Below are positions 43,383 to 51,766 of a DNA stretch of 64,000 nt, piece by piece; the first letter of the stretch is position 1; each line of letters opens with the position of its first letter. Source of the stretch: Nucisporomicrobium flavum (GTDB taxonomy: Bacteria; Actinomycetota; Actinomycetes; Mycobacteriales; Micromonosporaceae); contig NZ_JADMLH010000010.1 in assembly GCF_016464385.1 (NCBI RefSeq), positions 131,593-195,592 of the forward strand. Reading direction: 5' to 3'. The notes below the pieces were generated by a model. It was given only the letters and a program-made list of their open reading frames with translations. It searched no databases and was not told the origin of the DNA. The position numbers and the translations under genes are program-made.

Positions 43383-44390
43383 TCAGGACGAGGACGAGAA
43401 GGCCGCGTCGAACGCCGCGGACGGGGCGTCGAAGGCGAGCCGGCGGACGAACTGCAGCGCCTCCGGGGCTCCTACCAGGCGGTCCATGCCCGCGTCCTCC
43501 CATTCGATCGAGATGGGGCCGTCGTACCCGATGGCGTTCAGGGCCCGGAAGCAGTCCTCCCACGGCACGTCGCCGTGGCCGGTCGAGACGAAGTCCCAGC
43601 CGCGGCGCAGGTCCGCCCAGGGCAGGTGGGACGACATCCGGCCGCGGCGGCCGTCACCCGTACGGACCTTCGCGTCCTTGCAGTCGACGTGGTAGATCCG
43701 GTCCTTGAACTCGAGGATGAAGTTGACCGGGTCGAGGTCCTGCCACACGAAGTGGGACGGGTCCCAGTTCAGCCCGAACGCCGGGCGGTCGCCGATGGCC
43801 TCGAGGGTGCGCCGGGTCGTCCAGTAGTCGTACGCGATCTCGCTGGGGTGCACCTCGTGCGCGAAGCGGACGCCGACCTCGTCGAAGACGTCGAGGATGG
43901 GGTTCCAGCGGTCGGCGAAGTCCTGGTAGCCGCGTTCGATCATCGCGGGCGGCACCGGCGGGAACATGGCCACGGTGTGCCAGATCGACGAGCCGGTGAA
44001 GCCGACGACCGTCTTGACGCCCAGCTTGGCGGCCGCCCGGGCGGTGTCCTTCATGCGTTCCGCGGCACGGTCCCGTACCCCCGAAGGGTCTCCGTCGCCC
44101 CAGATCGCCGCCGGCAGGATGTCCTTGTGGCGCTCGTCGATGGGGTGGTCGCAGACGGCCTGGCCGACGAGGTGGTTGGAGATCGCGAAGACGCGCAGGT
44201 TGTGCTTGGCGAGCTGCTCGCGCTTGCGGTCGACGTAGTCGTCCTCGGCGAGCGCCCGGTCCACCTCGAAGTGGTCGCCCCAGCAGGCGATCTCGAGGCC
44301 GTCGTAGCCCCACTCGGAGGCCAGCCGGCAGACCTCCTCGAACGGCAGGTCGGCCCACTGGCCGGTGAAGAGCGTGATGGGTCGTGCCAT
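43383..44390 (-). CDS. Sugar phosphate isomerase/epimerase (xylose-isomerase-like TIM barrel)
   Basis: The 335-residue protein has the AP-endonuclease-2-like TIM-barrel pattern: TLFTGQWADLPFEEVCRLAS, WGYDGLEIACWGDHF, FAHEVHPSEIAYD, GLNWDPSHFVWQ, VDCKDAK and ISIEWEDAGMD. Conserved Glu, His and Asp at strand ends would hold a divalent metal. ATG at 44390 has GGGAG upstream. It lies downstream of an EboE-like gene and a ribose-type importer with a Gfo/Idh enzyme, so it probably interconverts an imported sugar or cyclitol, as IolE/IolI-type enzymes do. Confidence 0.87.
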   Translation of the reverse strand: MARPITLFTGQWADLPFEEVCRLASEWGYDGLEIACWGDHFEVDRALAEDDYVDRKREQLAKHNLRVFAISNHLVGQAVCDHPIDERHKDILPAAIWGDGDPSGVRDRAAERMKDTARAAAKLGVKTVVGFTGSSIWHTVAMFPPVPPAMIERGYQDFADRWNPILDVFDEVGVRFAHEVHPSEIAYDYWTTRRTLEAIGDRPAFGLNWDPSHFVWQDLDPVNFILEFKDRIYHVDCKDAKVRTGDGRRGRMSSHLPWADLRRGWDFVSTGHGDVPWEDCFRALNAIGYDGPISIEWEDAGMDRLVGAPEALQFVRRLAFDAPSAAFDAAFSSSS

Positions 44391-44554
44391 GGTCATCTCC
44401 CTGTTCGCAGGCTCTACGAAGAGGGTTCCGGTGCCGGCGCGAGGTGACCGGCGGCGGCACGCCGGGGGACGTCGCGGCCGTGCCGGGTCTGCGCCTCCCG
44501 GCCGGCCCGCCCGCCGGCGGGTGCCAGGTCAAACTCTAGGTGCGGGCGGCCCGC

Positions 44555-45640
44555 TCAACAAGAGATGTGGACGGCGGGCGGGGACAGGCCGAGGTCCGCG
44601 AGCTCGGTCGCGCCCTGCGCCTCGATGTCGAGATGCTCGGTGCCGGGCAGGTCCCCGGACATCAGCCGGCGGACCGCCGTCCGCCAGACCTCGGTGGTCG
44701 CCCTGAGCGGCGCCGGCGGCTGCTCCTTCAACGGTACGGGGGTGAGCACCCGCCAAGGCCCCGCGGGCAGGTCCCGGAGCGCATCGGAGAGGTCCAGGCG
44801 GCCGCCGTCCGGGGTGGTGACGGGGTGATGCCGGCCGTGCACGTACCCGCGGAGGGCCTCGGCGGCCGCGGCCGGGTCGTCGGCCTGCAGGGCTGCGGTG
44901 ACCTGCGCCTGAATCACCGACACGCCCGCGCCGGCCAGCCGGTCCAGGTACGCCCCCGGCTCCTCCCAGGTGCAGGCCAGGGCGGCGAGGTCGAGGCTGA
45001 CGCCGAGCCGGTCCTTGTCGACGCGCGTGAAGGCGGCCGCCACCGAGGCGGAGCCGTCGAGCACGGCGCCGGGGCCGGGGCGGAACCCGACGCGGACGGC
45101 GCGGCCGGTCTGCCAGGCCACCTCTGCGAGGCCGCCGGAGAGCCGGCCGAGGATGCGGGCACACGCCTTCTGCTTGGCCTCGTCCCAGTCGTCGGCGCGG
45201 CCGAGGCCGATCGTGGTCACGGCACCGCGTACGGCGTCGTCGGGCAGGAGATCCACGAGGATGCGGGCGAGGTCGAGCGTGTACTCCAGGCGCGCCGGGT
45301 CGCTCCAGTCGGGGTCGCCGTCACTCCGGTCGGGGCCGCCCTCGGAGCCCTCGTCGCCGCCCTCCGCGTACGGCACTCCGCTCAACGTGACGACCTCCAG
45401 CCCGCGGGCTGTGAGCTCGGCACGAAGCCGGGTACGGGAGCGCCCGTCGATCGCGAGGGCGGCGGCGAGGGTGGGCGGGAGCCAGAGGCTCACCCCGAGG
45501 GTGTCCACGTCCAGACGGGACCGGACGGCTTCGGCGTACGCGTCGAGCTGCTCGACGACAGCCGGGAGATCCCGGGCGGGCCGTACCGCGGTGCCGTGGG
45601 TCAGGTGGACGACCCGGCCCGAATGGTGGCGCAGACGCAT
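44555..45640 (-). CDS. EboE-like TIM-barrel protein
   Basis: The 361-residue protein begins like EboE proteins: HLTHGTAVRP, then LDAYAEAVRSRLDVDTLGVSLWLPP. It continues as a xylose-isomerase-like barrel (LGVSLDLAALACTWEEPGAYL, VIQAQVTAAL, HHPVTTPDGG). In other bacteria EboE belongs to a cluster thought to move or modify a polyprenyl-linked metabolite, but EboA, EboC and the other partners are absent here. The acidic loop near 92-110 (EGGDEGSEGGPDRSDGDPDW) is unusual. The assignment rests on the N-terminal pattern. Confidence 0.6.
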   Translation of the reverse strand: MRLRHHSGRVVHLTHGTAVRPARDLPAVVEQLDAYAEAVRSRLDVDTLGVSLWLPPTLAAALAIDGRSRTRLRAELTARGLEVVTLSGVPYAEGGDEGSEGGPDRSDGDPDWSDPARLEYTLDLARILVDLLPDDAVRGAVTTIGLGRADDWDEAKQKACARILGRLSGGLAEVAWQTGRAVRVGFRPGPGAVLDGSASVAAAFTRVDKDRLGVSLDLAALACTWEEPGAYLDRLAGAGVSVIQAQVTAALQADDPAAAAEALRGYVHGRHHPVTTPDGGRLDLSDALRDLPAGPWRVLTPVPLKEQPPAPLRATTEVWRTAVRRLMSGDLPGTEHLDIEAQGATELADLGLSPPAVHISC

Positions 45641-45897
45641 CAGAATCCCTCCTGGAGCGGGGCGTCACCGGTGCATTCGCACGTGCATCGGTTCGTGCGG
45701 GGTCCAGTATGGACCATTTGGCCGCGGGTCACCGCTGCCGTCGTGGCGGACCGACGGGGTGCCATGACGCCTCCATCTCACGGGTTGTCTGCCCTCGGAT
45801 ACGAGCCTCGGCGCGTTGCCGGATCAGCGGCGTACTCGCCGTGCGACGCCGTGACCGGTACGAACATGATCTCTGTGCGCCGGGCGGATCGGCGGTC

Positions 45898-46347
45898 ATG
45901 GATGTTGCCGCCCCCGCTGAGCAGCCCGGGAACCCGGATCGGGGCAAGTCGGCACACCGGCGCGGAGAGCGTTTTCTGTGCATCAATTGCACACTCGGGC
46001 ACGCACCGGACAGCGACACGTGCGGATGGCCCGAATGCAGCTGCACGCGGCAAATGCGCGCTGCGTGGGCGGCCGGCCACGACCGCGAGCGCAGCTCTGC
46101 GGCGCGCGCCTGGCGGGTCGCACGAGGACGCGGGGCCGCACGGGCCCGGGAGGCGGGCCGCATGGGAGCGCGGGGCCGCGCGAGGGCCGGGGAGGCGGGC
46201 CGCACGGGCCCGGGAGGCGGGCCGCATGGGAGCGCGGGGCCGCGCGAGGGCCGGGGAGGCGGGCCGCATGGGCGCGGGACCGCGCACGGGTCGGGAAGGC
46301 GCGCCGCTCGGTCGGTGCGAGGCCCGGGTCCGCGCAGGCTGGGATGA
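45898..46347 (+). CDS. Possible Cys-rich zinc-binding small protein (doubtful)
   Basis: The open frame from ATG 45898 starts with a plausible protein of about 65 residues containing CINCTLGHAPDSDTCGWPEC and SC, a spacing that could hold zinc. It then runs into low-complexity Arg/Gly/Ala encoded by the tandem repeats. There is no clear ribosome site. The first part looks like a real small protein whose tail has been extended by repeat expansion, or the whole may be chance. Confidence 0.3.
   Translation: MDVAAPAEQPGNPDRGKSAHRRGERFLCINCTLGHAPDSDTCGWPECSCTRQMRAAWAAGHDRERSSAARAWRVARGRGAARAREAGRMGARGRARAGEAGRTGPGGGPHGSAGPREGRGGGPHGRGTAHGSGRRAARSVRGPGPRRLG
46141..46268. repeat. Two 64-bp tandem repeats
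   Basis: Units 46141-46204 and 46205-46268 are identical. Each contains CGGGCCCGGGAGGCGGGCCGCA and a related half-unit, so the 64-mer itself seems to be two diverged 30-odd-bp parts. Perfect identity implies a recent duplication. Confidence 0.88.
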
Positions 46348-46712
46348 CGGTCCGCGGTCAGCACAGGCCGGGATGATGGCCCGCGGCTCGGCGCGGGCCT
46401 GGATGCCGCCTCGCGGGTCGGCGGGGCTGGGGTGGCGGCCACGTCAGCGGCAAGGCCGCGCGGAGGCGGGTGGTGCGGGGTGTGCCGGACGGTCCGGCGT
46501 GGGGCGGCGTGCCCCTCCCCCGCCCGGATGGCGGCGTGGTGAGGCCGGGACGGCACGGCCCGTGGCGGGTGCCACGGGGCCGTGCTGTGCCCGTACTTGT
46601 GAAGTGGGGTTGATCGGCAGTGACCGGGAACCCGTCGGCCGATGCCGGACAACCGGGGCCCTTGGCGGTCCGGGGCGCAACCGGACCGTCCCTCGCGGGC
46701 CGGGTTCGTGGT

Positions 46713-47897
46713 TCAGACAGCGGCCAGTTGCGCCTCCACCGGGACCCAGGCCGAGGAGGCCGCCGAGCGTTCGACCGCGTCGAGGACGAGCTGGACCTGG
46801 AGGGCGTCCGCGAAGGACGGTGCCGGGTCCTCGCCGGCCGCGATCGCCGCGATGAGGTCGCGGACCTCGTGGGTGAACGAGTGTTCGTAGCCGATGAGGT
46901 GGCCCGCCGGCCACCAGGCCGCCATGTACGGGTGCTCCGGCTCGGTGACCAGGATGCGGCTGAAGCCCTGTTCCGCCGTGGGCACCGTGGCGTCGTAGAA
47001 CTCGAGTTCGTTCATGCGCTCGAAGTCGAACGCGACCGAGCCGTGCGAGCCGTTGAGTTCGACGCGGAGGCCGTTCTTGCGGCCGGTGGCGAAGCGGGTG
47101 GCCTCGTACGTGGCCACCGCTCCCCCGTCGAGGCGGGCCAGGAACAGCGCCGCGTCGTCCACGGTGACCTCGCCCGAGCCGGCGTGGCCGTTGCCCGCCG
47201 CCGACAGGCCCGACGCCTCGACGGGGAGCGGGCGTTCGCGGACGAAGGTCTCGGTGAGGGCGCTGACGCCGGTGATGAGCTGGCCGGTGACGTACTGGGT
47301 GAGGTCGACGATGTGCGCGCCGATGTCGCCCAGCGCGCCCGAGCCGGCGACGTCCTTGCGGAGCCGCCAGACGAGGGGGAACTGCGGGTCGACGATCCAG
47401 TCCTGTAGGTACACCGCGCGGACGTGGCGCAGCGTGCCGATGCGCCCGGAGGCGACGAGCTGCCGCATCAGCGCGACGGCCGGCACCCGGCGGTAGTTGA
47501 AACCGCACATCGCGCGGATGCCCTTGGCCTGCGCGGCGGCCGCTGCCTGGGCCATCTCGCGGGCCTCGGCCACCGAGTTGGCCAGCGGCTTCTCGCACAG
47601 GACGTGTTTGCCGGCGGCCAGCGCCGCGAGGGCGATCTCCGTGTGCGTGTCCCCCGGCGTGCAGATGTCCACCAGGTCGACGTCGTCGCTGGCCACGACC
47701 TGGCGCCAGTCGGTGGCGTGCGACTCCCAGCCGAGCTTGGTGGCCGCGGCCGCGACCTTGGCCTCGTCACGGCCGCAGACCACCGACATCCGTGCCGACA
47801 GCGGCAGGTCGAACGCGTGGTTGACGGTACGCCAGGCCTGTGAGTGCGCGGCGCCCATGAACGCATAGCCGACCATGCCGACCCGCAGCTGCCCCAT
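46713..47897 (-). CDS. Gfo/Idh/MocA-family NAD(P)-dependent oxidoreductase
   Basis: The 394-residue protein has an N-terminal Rossmann motif VGMVGYAFMGAAHS, the family signature Lys in HVLCEKPLA and the C-terminal region WRLRKDVAGSGALGDIGAHIVDL with the catalytic-site GxxxDxxxH. Inositol 2-dehydrogenase and related sugar dehydrogenases belong here. It follows the solute-binding gene of a ribose-type importer by 40 bp and probably oxidises the imported sugar or cyclitol. Confidence 0.92.
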   Translation of the reverse strand: MGQLRVGMVGYAFMGAAHSQAWRTVNHAFDLPLSARMSVVCGRDEAKVAAAATKLGWESHATDWRQVVASDDVDLVDICTPGDTHTEIALAALAAGKHVLCEKPLANSVAEAREMAQAAAAAQAKGIRAMCGFNYRRVPAVALMRQLVASGRIGTLRHVRAVYLQDWIVDPQFPLVWRLRKDVAGSGALGDIGAHIVDLTQYVTGQLITGVSALTETFVRERPLPVEASGLSAAGNGHAGSGEVTVDDAALFLARLDGGAVATYEATRFATGRKNGLRVELNGSHGSVAFDFERMNELEFYDATVPTAEQGFSRILVTEPEHPYMAAWWPAGHLIGYEHSFTHEVRDLIAAIAAGEDPAPSFADALQVQLVLDAVERSAASSAWVPVEAQLAAV

Positions 47898-47937
47898 CGT
47901 GCTCTCCGATCGTGTGTTCGCTTGTGGTCGCGAGACG

Positions 47938-48981
47938 TCAGAAACCGAGCTTGCTGTACTGATCCGCGTTGTCCTTGGTGATCGTTTCGGAGGAGAGCGT
48001 GATCTCCTTGGGCACCTGCAGCTCCACCAGGTCCGACATGCCCTTGCCCTGCCCGATCAGGCGGGCCAGCGAGATCGCCGAGGACGCCATCGACGGGCTG
48101 TACGTGACGGTCGCCTTGAGCGGCGTGTTGTCGGCCTTGATCGCGTCGATGGCCTGCTTCGAGCCGGCGCCGCCGACCATGATGAACTCCTTGCGGTTCG
48201 CCTGGTTCATCGCGGCGAGCACGCCGATGCCCTGGTCGTCGTCGTGGTTCCAGATCGCGTCGATCTTCGGCAGCGCCTGCAGGATCTCGGTGGCCGCGCG
48301 CTGACCGGTGTCGGCCGTGAACTCGGCGGGCCTGCGGTTGGCGACCTTGAAGCCGTACACGGCGAGCGCCTCGTTGAAGCCGCGGGTGCGCTCCTGGGTC
48401 AGCTCCAGCGAGTCGATGCCGGGGATCTCGCCGATGATCGGGTTGCTGATCCCCTTGGCCTTCATCTGCTCGCCGATGTACGCGCCGGCGGCCAGGCCCA
48501 TGCCGAAGTTGTCGCCCTTGATCTGCAGCCGGTACGCGCCCCGGTCGGGGAACGCCCGGTCCAGGTTGACCACCGGGATGCCGGCCCGCATCGCCTGCAG
48601 GCCCACCGAGTTGAGTTCCTTGCCGTCGTGCGGCAGCAGCACGATGACGGTCGGCTTCTGCGCGATCAGGGTGGACAGTGCGGCGCGCTGGGCTGCGGCG
48701 TCCGCGCCCGCCTCCACGCTGCGGAACTCCACATCCTTGTACGCGGCCGCCTGCGCCTTCGCGTTGTTGGTGATCGCGGCGACCCAGCCGTGGTCGGCGG
48801 CCGGGGCGGAGAACCCGATGATGACCTTGTCGCCCGGAGCGGCGTTCTTGTTGTCGGAGTTCTCGTTGGTGTTGATCTGCGTGTTCTCGCTGGGCGTGTT
48901 GCTGGTGCAAGCGGTCAGTACGGCACCGGCGCCGAGGGCGGCGCCACCGAAGAGGATGCGGCGACGGGACAGATCGATCAT
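47938..48981 (-). CDS. Ribose-type sugar-binding Tat lipoprotein
   Basis: The 347-residue family-2 (RbsB-like) solute-binding protein has a Tat-type lipoprotein signal: SRRRILFGGAALGAGAVLTAC with twin Arg and lipobox. Mature motifs are VIIGFSAPAADHGWVAAITNNAK and AIWNHDDDQGIGVLAAM. ATG at 48981 has GGGAG upstream. It delivers substrate to the permease encoded just upstream. Confidence 0.92.
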   Translation of the reverse strand: MIDLSRRRILFGGAALGAGAVLTACTSNTPSENTQINTNENSDNKNAAPGDKVIIGFSAPAADHGWVAAITNNAKAQAAAYKDVEFRSVEAGADAAAQRAALSTLIAQKPTVIVLLPHDGKELNSVGLQAMRAGIPVVNLDRAFPDRGAYRLQIKGDNFGMGLAAGAYIGEQMKAKGISNPIIGEIPGIDSLELTQERTRGFNEALAVYGFKVANRRPAEFTADTGQRAATEILQALPKIDAIWNHDDDQGIGVLAAMNQANRKEFIMVGGAGSKQAIDAIKADNTPLKATVTYSPSMASSAISLARLIGQGKGMSDLVELQVPKEITLSSETITKDNADQYSKLGF

Positions 48982-49046
48982 CGGTTTTCTCCCAGGGGTG
49001 ACCGGGCGGCCGTCGGGCGGTCGCCGGGTGAGGTGTGGGGGCTGGG

Positions 49047-50132
49047 TCAGGCGGTCTTGCGGCCGAATAGTTGCGTCAACGACCGGTAGCGGAACTGCTG
49101 GACGAGCACGGCGGCGACGATGATGCCGCCCTTGACCATGTTCTGAACCTCGGTGGAGAGGTTGTTGATCGCGAAGAGGTTGGTGATGGTGGAGAAGACC
49201 AGCACCCCGAAGAGGGCGCCGATGATGGTGCCGCGGCCGCCGCTGAGCAGCGTGCCACCGATGATCGCCGCGGCGATCGCGTCGAGTTCGTAGAGGTTCG
49301 CCATCGCGGCCTGGGCGCTGGTGGCCTGCGAGGTCAGCATGATCGCGGCGATGCCGCAGCACAGGCCGGACAGCGCGTACAGCAGCACGGTGTGCACCCG
49401 CACGTTGATGCCGGCCAGCCGGGCCGCCTCGACGTTGCCGCCGACGGCGACCGTGCGCCGCCCGAACGTGGTCCGGTTCAGCAGCACCCAGCCGGCCGCG
49501 ACGACCAGCGCCAGGATGATGACCAGCATCGGGATGCCGAGGATCTTCGTGCTGGCGATGTCGTTGATGGTCGTGTTGCTCGAGACCTGGGTCTGCTTGC
49601 CGGAGATCTGCGCGGCCAGGCCGCGCGCGGCGACCATCATCGCCAGGGTCGCGATGAAGGGCACGAGCCTTCCGTACGAGACGAGCAGGCCGTTGATGAG
49701 CCCGACGACGACCCCCACGACGATCGCGGTGAAGATCATCCCGGCCGCGCCGTAGCTCTGGGTGGCGAGCGTGGTGGACCAGACGCCGGCCACCGCGACG
49801 ATGGCGCCGACGGAGAGGTCGATGCCGCCCCCGATGATCACGAAGGTCATGCCGACGGTCACGACGCCGATCGCGGACGCCTGCTGCAGGATCGTCCAGA
49901 CGTTGTCGGTCACCCAGCTCGCGTTGCCGTACAGCTCGGGACGGGTGACGATGCCGATGATCACCAGGACGACGAGGACGCCGACCAGGCCGAGGTTGCG
50001 GCGTACGGGCTCCGCGCCGTCGCTCTTCCACCAGCTCTGCCGGGGCTGCTCTTTCGTGGTGTCGGTCGGCAGCGTGGGGTCGACCGGCGGCGACTGCGCC
50101 GGCACGCCAGGCTTGGTGCTCTGATCGGTCAC
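49047..50132 (-). CDS. Ribose-type ABC permease (RbsC-like)
   Basis: The 361-residue membrane protein has about ten hydrophobic segments and family motifs GMTFVIIGGGIDLSVGAIVA and AAAIIGGTLLSGGRGTIIGALFG. The N-terminal 45 residues are polar and cytoplasmic. GTG at 50132 overlaps the ATPase stop (GTGA), which fixes the start. Confidence 0.92.
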   Translation of the reverse strand: MTDQSTKPGVPAQSPPVDPTLPTDTTKEQPRQSWWKSDGAEPVRRNLGLVGVLVVLVIIGIVTRPELYGNASWVTDNVWTILQQASAIGVVTVGMTFVIIGGGIDLSVGAIVAVAGVWSTTLATQSYGAAGMIFTAIVVGVVVGLINGLLVSYGRLVPFIATLAMMVAARGLAAQISGKQTQVSSNTTINDIASTKILGIPMLVIILALVVAAGWVLLNRTTFGRRTVAVGGNVEAARLAGINVRVHTVLLYALSGLCCGIAAIMLTSQATSAQAAMANLYELDAIAAAIIGGTLLSGGRGTIIGALFGVLVFSTITNLFAINNLSTEVQNMVKGGIIVAAVLVQQFRYRSLTQLFGRKTA

Positions 50133-51766
50133 GCCGGCTCTCCCTCCATGAGAGACCCCGCCATGACGAGGTCCAGGACTGTTGCTTCGTCGATCTCGGC
50201 TGCGGGTGCTTCGTGGATCAGGTGTCCCTCGCGCATGACCAGCACCCGGTCGGCCAGGCCGAGCACCTCGGGCACCTCGCTGGAGACCAGCAGCACCCCC
50301 ACGCCGCCGGCCGCGAGATCGTGGATCACCTGGTACAGCTCGGCCCGGGCGCCCACGTCCACGCCGCGGGTCGGCTCGTCGAGCAGCAGCAGCTTCGTCT
50401 TGTCCAGCAGCCAGCGGCCGACCACGACCTTCTGCTGGTTGCCGCCGGACAGGGTGCGTACCGGGCGGTTCACGTCGCGGGGGCGCAGCTCGAGCTGGTC
50501 GGCCGTACGCAACGCCGCTTCCTTCTCCTTGCCGGCGTCGGTGAAGCCGCCGCGGGCGTACCCGGAGAAGGACGACAGCGTCATGTTGCGGTAGATCGGC
50601 TCGTCCAGCAGCAGCGCCTGGCTCTTGCGCTCCTCGGGGGCCATCCCCATGCCCTGGCGTACGGCGTCGCCGATGGACCGGATCCGCTTGCCGGCCATGA
50701 TGACCGTGCCGGCGTCCGCCGGGCGCGCGCCGAAGATGGTCTCCAGCAGCTCCGACCGGCCCGAACCGACCAGCCCGGCGATGCCGACGATCTCGCCGGC
50801 CCGCACGCTCAGGGAGGCGTCCACGAACTCGCCGTCGCGGGTCAGGCCCTCCACCTCCAGCAGCGGCTCGCCGCTCGTGGCCCGGCCGGTGCGCTGCGGG
50901 AAGACGTACTCGATGGTGCGGCCCGTCATGCGGCTGACCAGCTCGCGGGTGGGGGTGCTGCGGGCCGGCAGGTTCGCCGCGGTCGTCCGGCCGTCCTTGA
51001 GGACGGTGACCCGGTCGCCGATGTCGCGGATCTCCTCGAGGCGGTGCGAGATGTAGATGACGGCGATGCCGTGCGACGTCAGCTCCCGGATGATCCGGAA
51101 CAGGTTCTCGACCTCGTCGTGGGCGAGCACGGCGCTGGGCTCGTCCATGACGATCAGCTTGGCGTCGTGCGACAGCGCCCGGGCCATGCTGACGATCTGC
51201 TTGCCCGCCGCCGGCAGCGAACGCACCAGGCGGCGCGGCGGGATGTGCGCGTGCCCGAGCCGGCCCAGGATCTCCCGGGTACGCGCGGCGGTCGAGCCCC
51301 GGCGCAGGAACCCGCCCCGGCTCTCCTCGTGGCCCAGGAACGCGTTCTCGGCCACCGACAGGTCGTCGACGAGGTCGAGCTCCTGGTAGATCGTGGCGAT
51401 GCCGGCGCGCATCGCGGCCTGCGGCGTGGCCGGCGCGAACGGCTCGCCCAGCCAGGTGATGCTGCCCTCGTCGGCGTGGTGCACCCCGGCCAGGACCTTG
51501 ATCAGCGTGGACTTGCCGGCGCCGTTCTGGCCGAGCAGGCAGTGCACCTCGCCGGCGCGTACCTCCAGCTCGACGCCGTCCAGCGCCCGTACGCCCGGGA
51601 AGGTCTTGACGACGCCTTCCAGCTTGAGCACGACCTCGCCGGCGGCGGGCTCGTCCCCGGCCGGCTTGAGCACGGCCTCGCCCTTGCGCACGGCTTCGCC
51701 GGCGGGCGCGGTGGCGGCCGGCTCGTTCCCGGCCGGCTGCTGCGGGGTGCCGTCCGGGGCCGTCAT
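50129..51766 (-). CDS. Double-domain sugar ABC ATPase (RbsA-like)
   Basis: The 545-residue protein has two ABC domains. The first has Walker A GQNGAGKST and Walker B LIVMDEPSAVL; its ABC signature is degenerate (RSLPAAGKQIVSMA). The second has a degenerate Walker A (GLVGSGRSELL), signature LSGGNQQKVVVG and Walker B LLLLDEPTRGVD. This is the usual asymmetric pattern of RbsA/MglA. An Ala/Pro/Glu-rich N-terminal extension of about 45 residues is atypical. It overlaps the ROK gene (ATGA) and the permease gene (GTGA). Confidence 0.93.
   Translation of the reverse strand: MTAPDGTPQQPAGNEPAATAPAGEAVRKGEAVLKPAGDEPAAGEVVLKLEGVVKTFPGVRALDGVELEVRAGEVHCLLGQNGAGKSTLIKVLAGVHHADEGSITWLGEPFAPATPQAAMRAGIATIYQELDLVDDLSVAENAFLGHEESRGGFLRRGSTAARTREILGRLGHAHIPPRRLVRSLPAAGKQIVSMARALSHDAKLIVMDEPSAVLAHDEVENLFRIIRELTSHGIAVIYISHRLEEIRDIGDRVTVLKDGRTTAANLPARSTPTRELVSRMTGRTIEYVFPQRTGRATSGEPLLEVEGLTRDGEFVDASLSVRAGEIVGIAGLVGSGRSELLETIFGARPADAGTVIMAGKRIRSIGDAVRQGMGMAPEERKSQALLLDEPIYRNMTLSSFSGYARGGFTDAGKEKEAALRTADQLELRPRDVNRPVRTLSGGNQQKVVVGRWLLDKTKLLLLDEPTRGVDVGARAELYQVIHDLAAGGVGVLLVSSEVPEVLGLADRVLVMREGHLIHEAPAAEIDEATVLDLVMAGSLMEGEPA

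Larger units (their letters stand above)
45641..46712. other. Repeat-rich region with one possible small gene
   Basis: About 1.1 kb between the EboE-like and Gfo/Idh genes. It holds the palindrome GGTCCAGTATGGACC (45701-45715), a possible operator 61 bp before the EboE-like start, two perfect 64-bp tandem units (46141-46268) with shorter degenerate relatives to either side, and a possible Cys-rich small frame. Otherwise I see only GC-skewed open frames without ribosome sites. Confidence 0.6.

Noticed and set aside
46141..46268. CRISPR or integron-type repeat
   Set aside because: There are no spacers, cas genes or attC-like symmetry; it is a simple tandem duplication.
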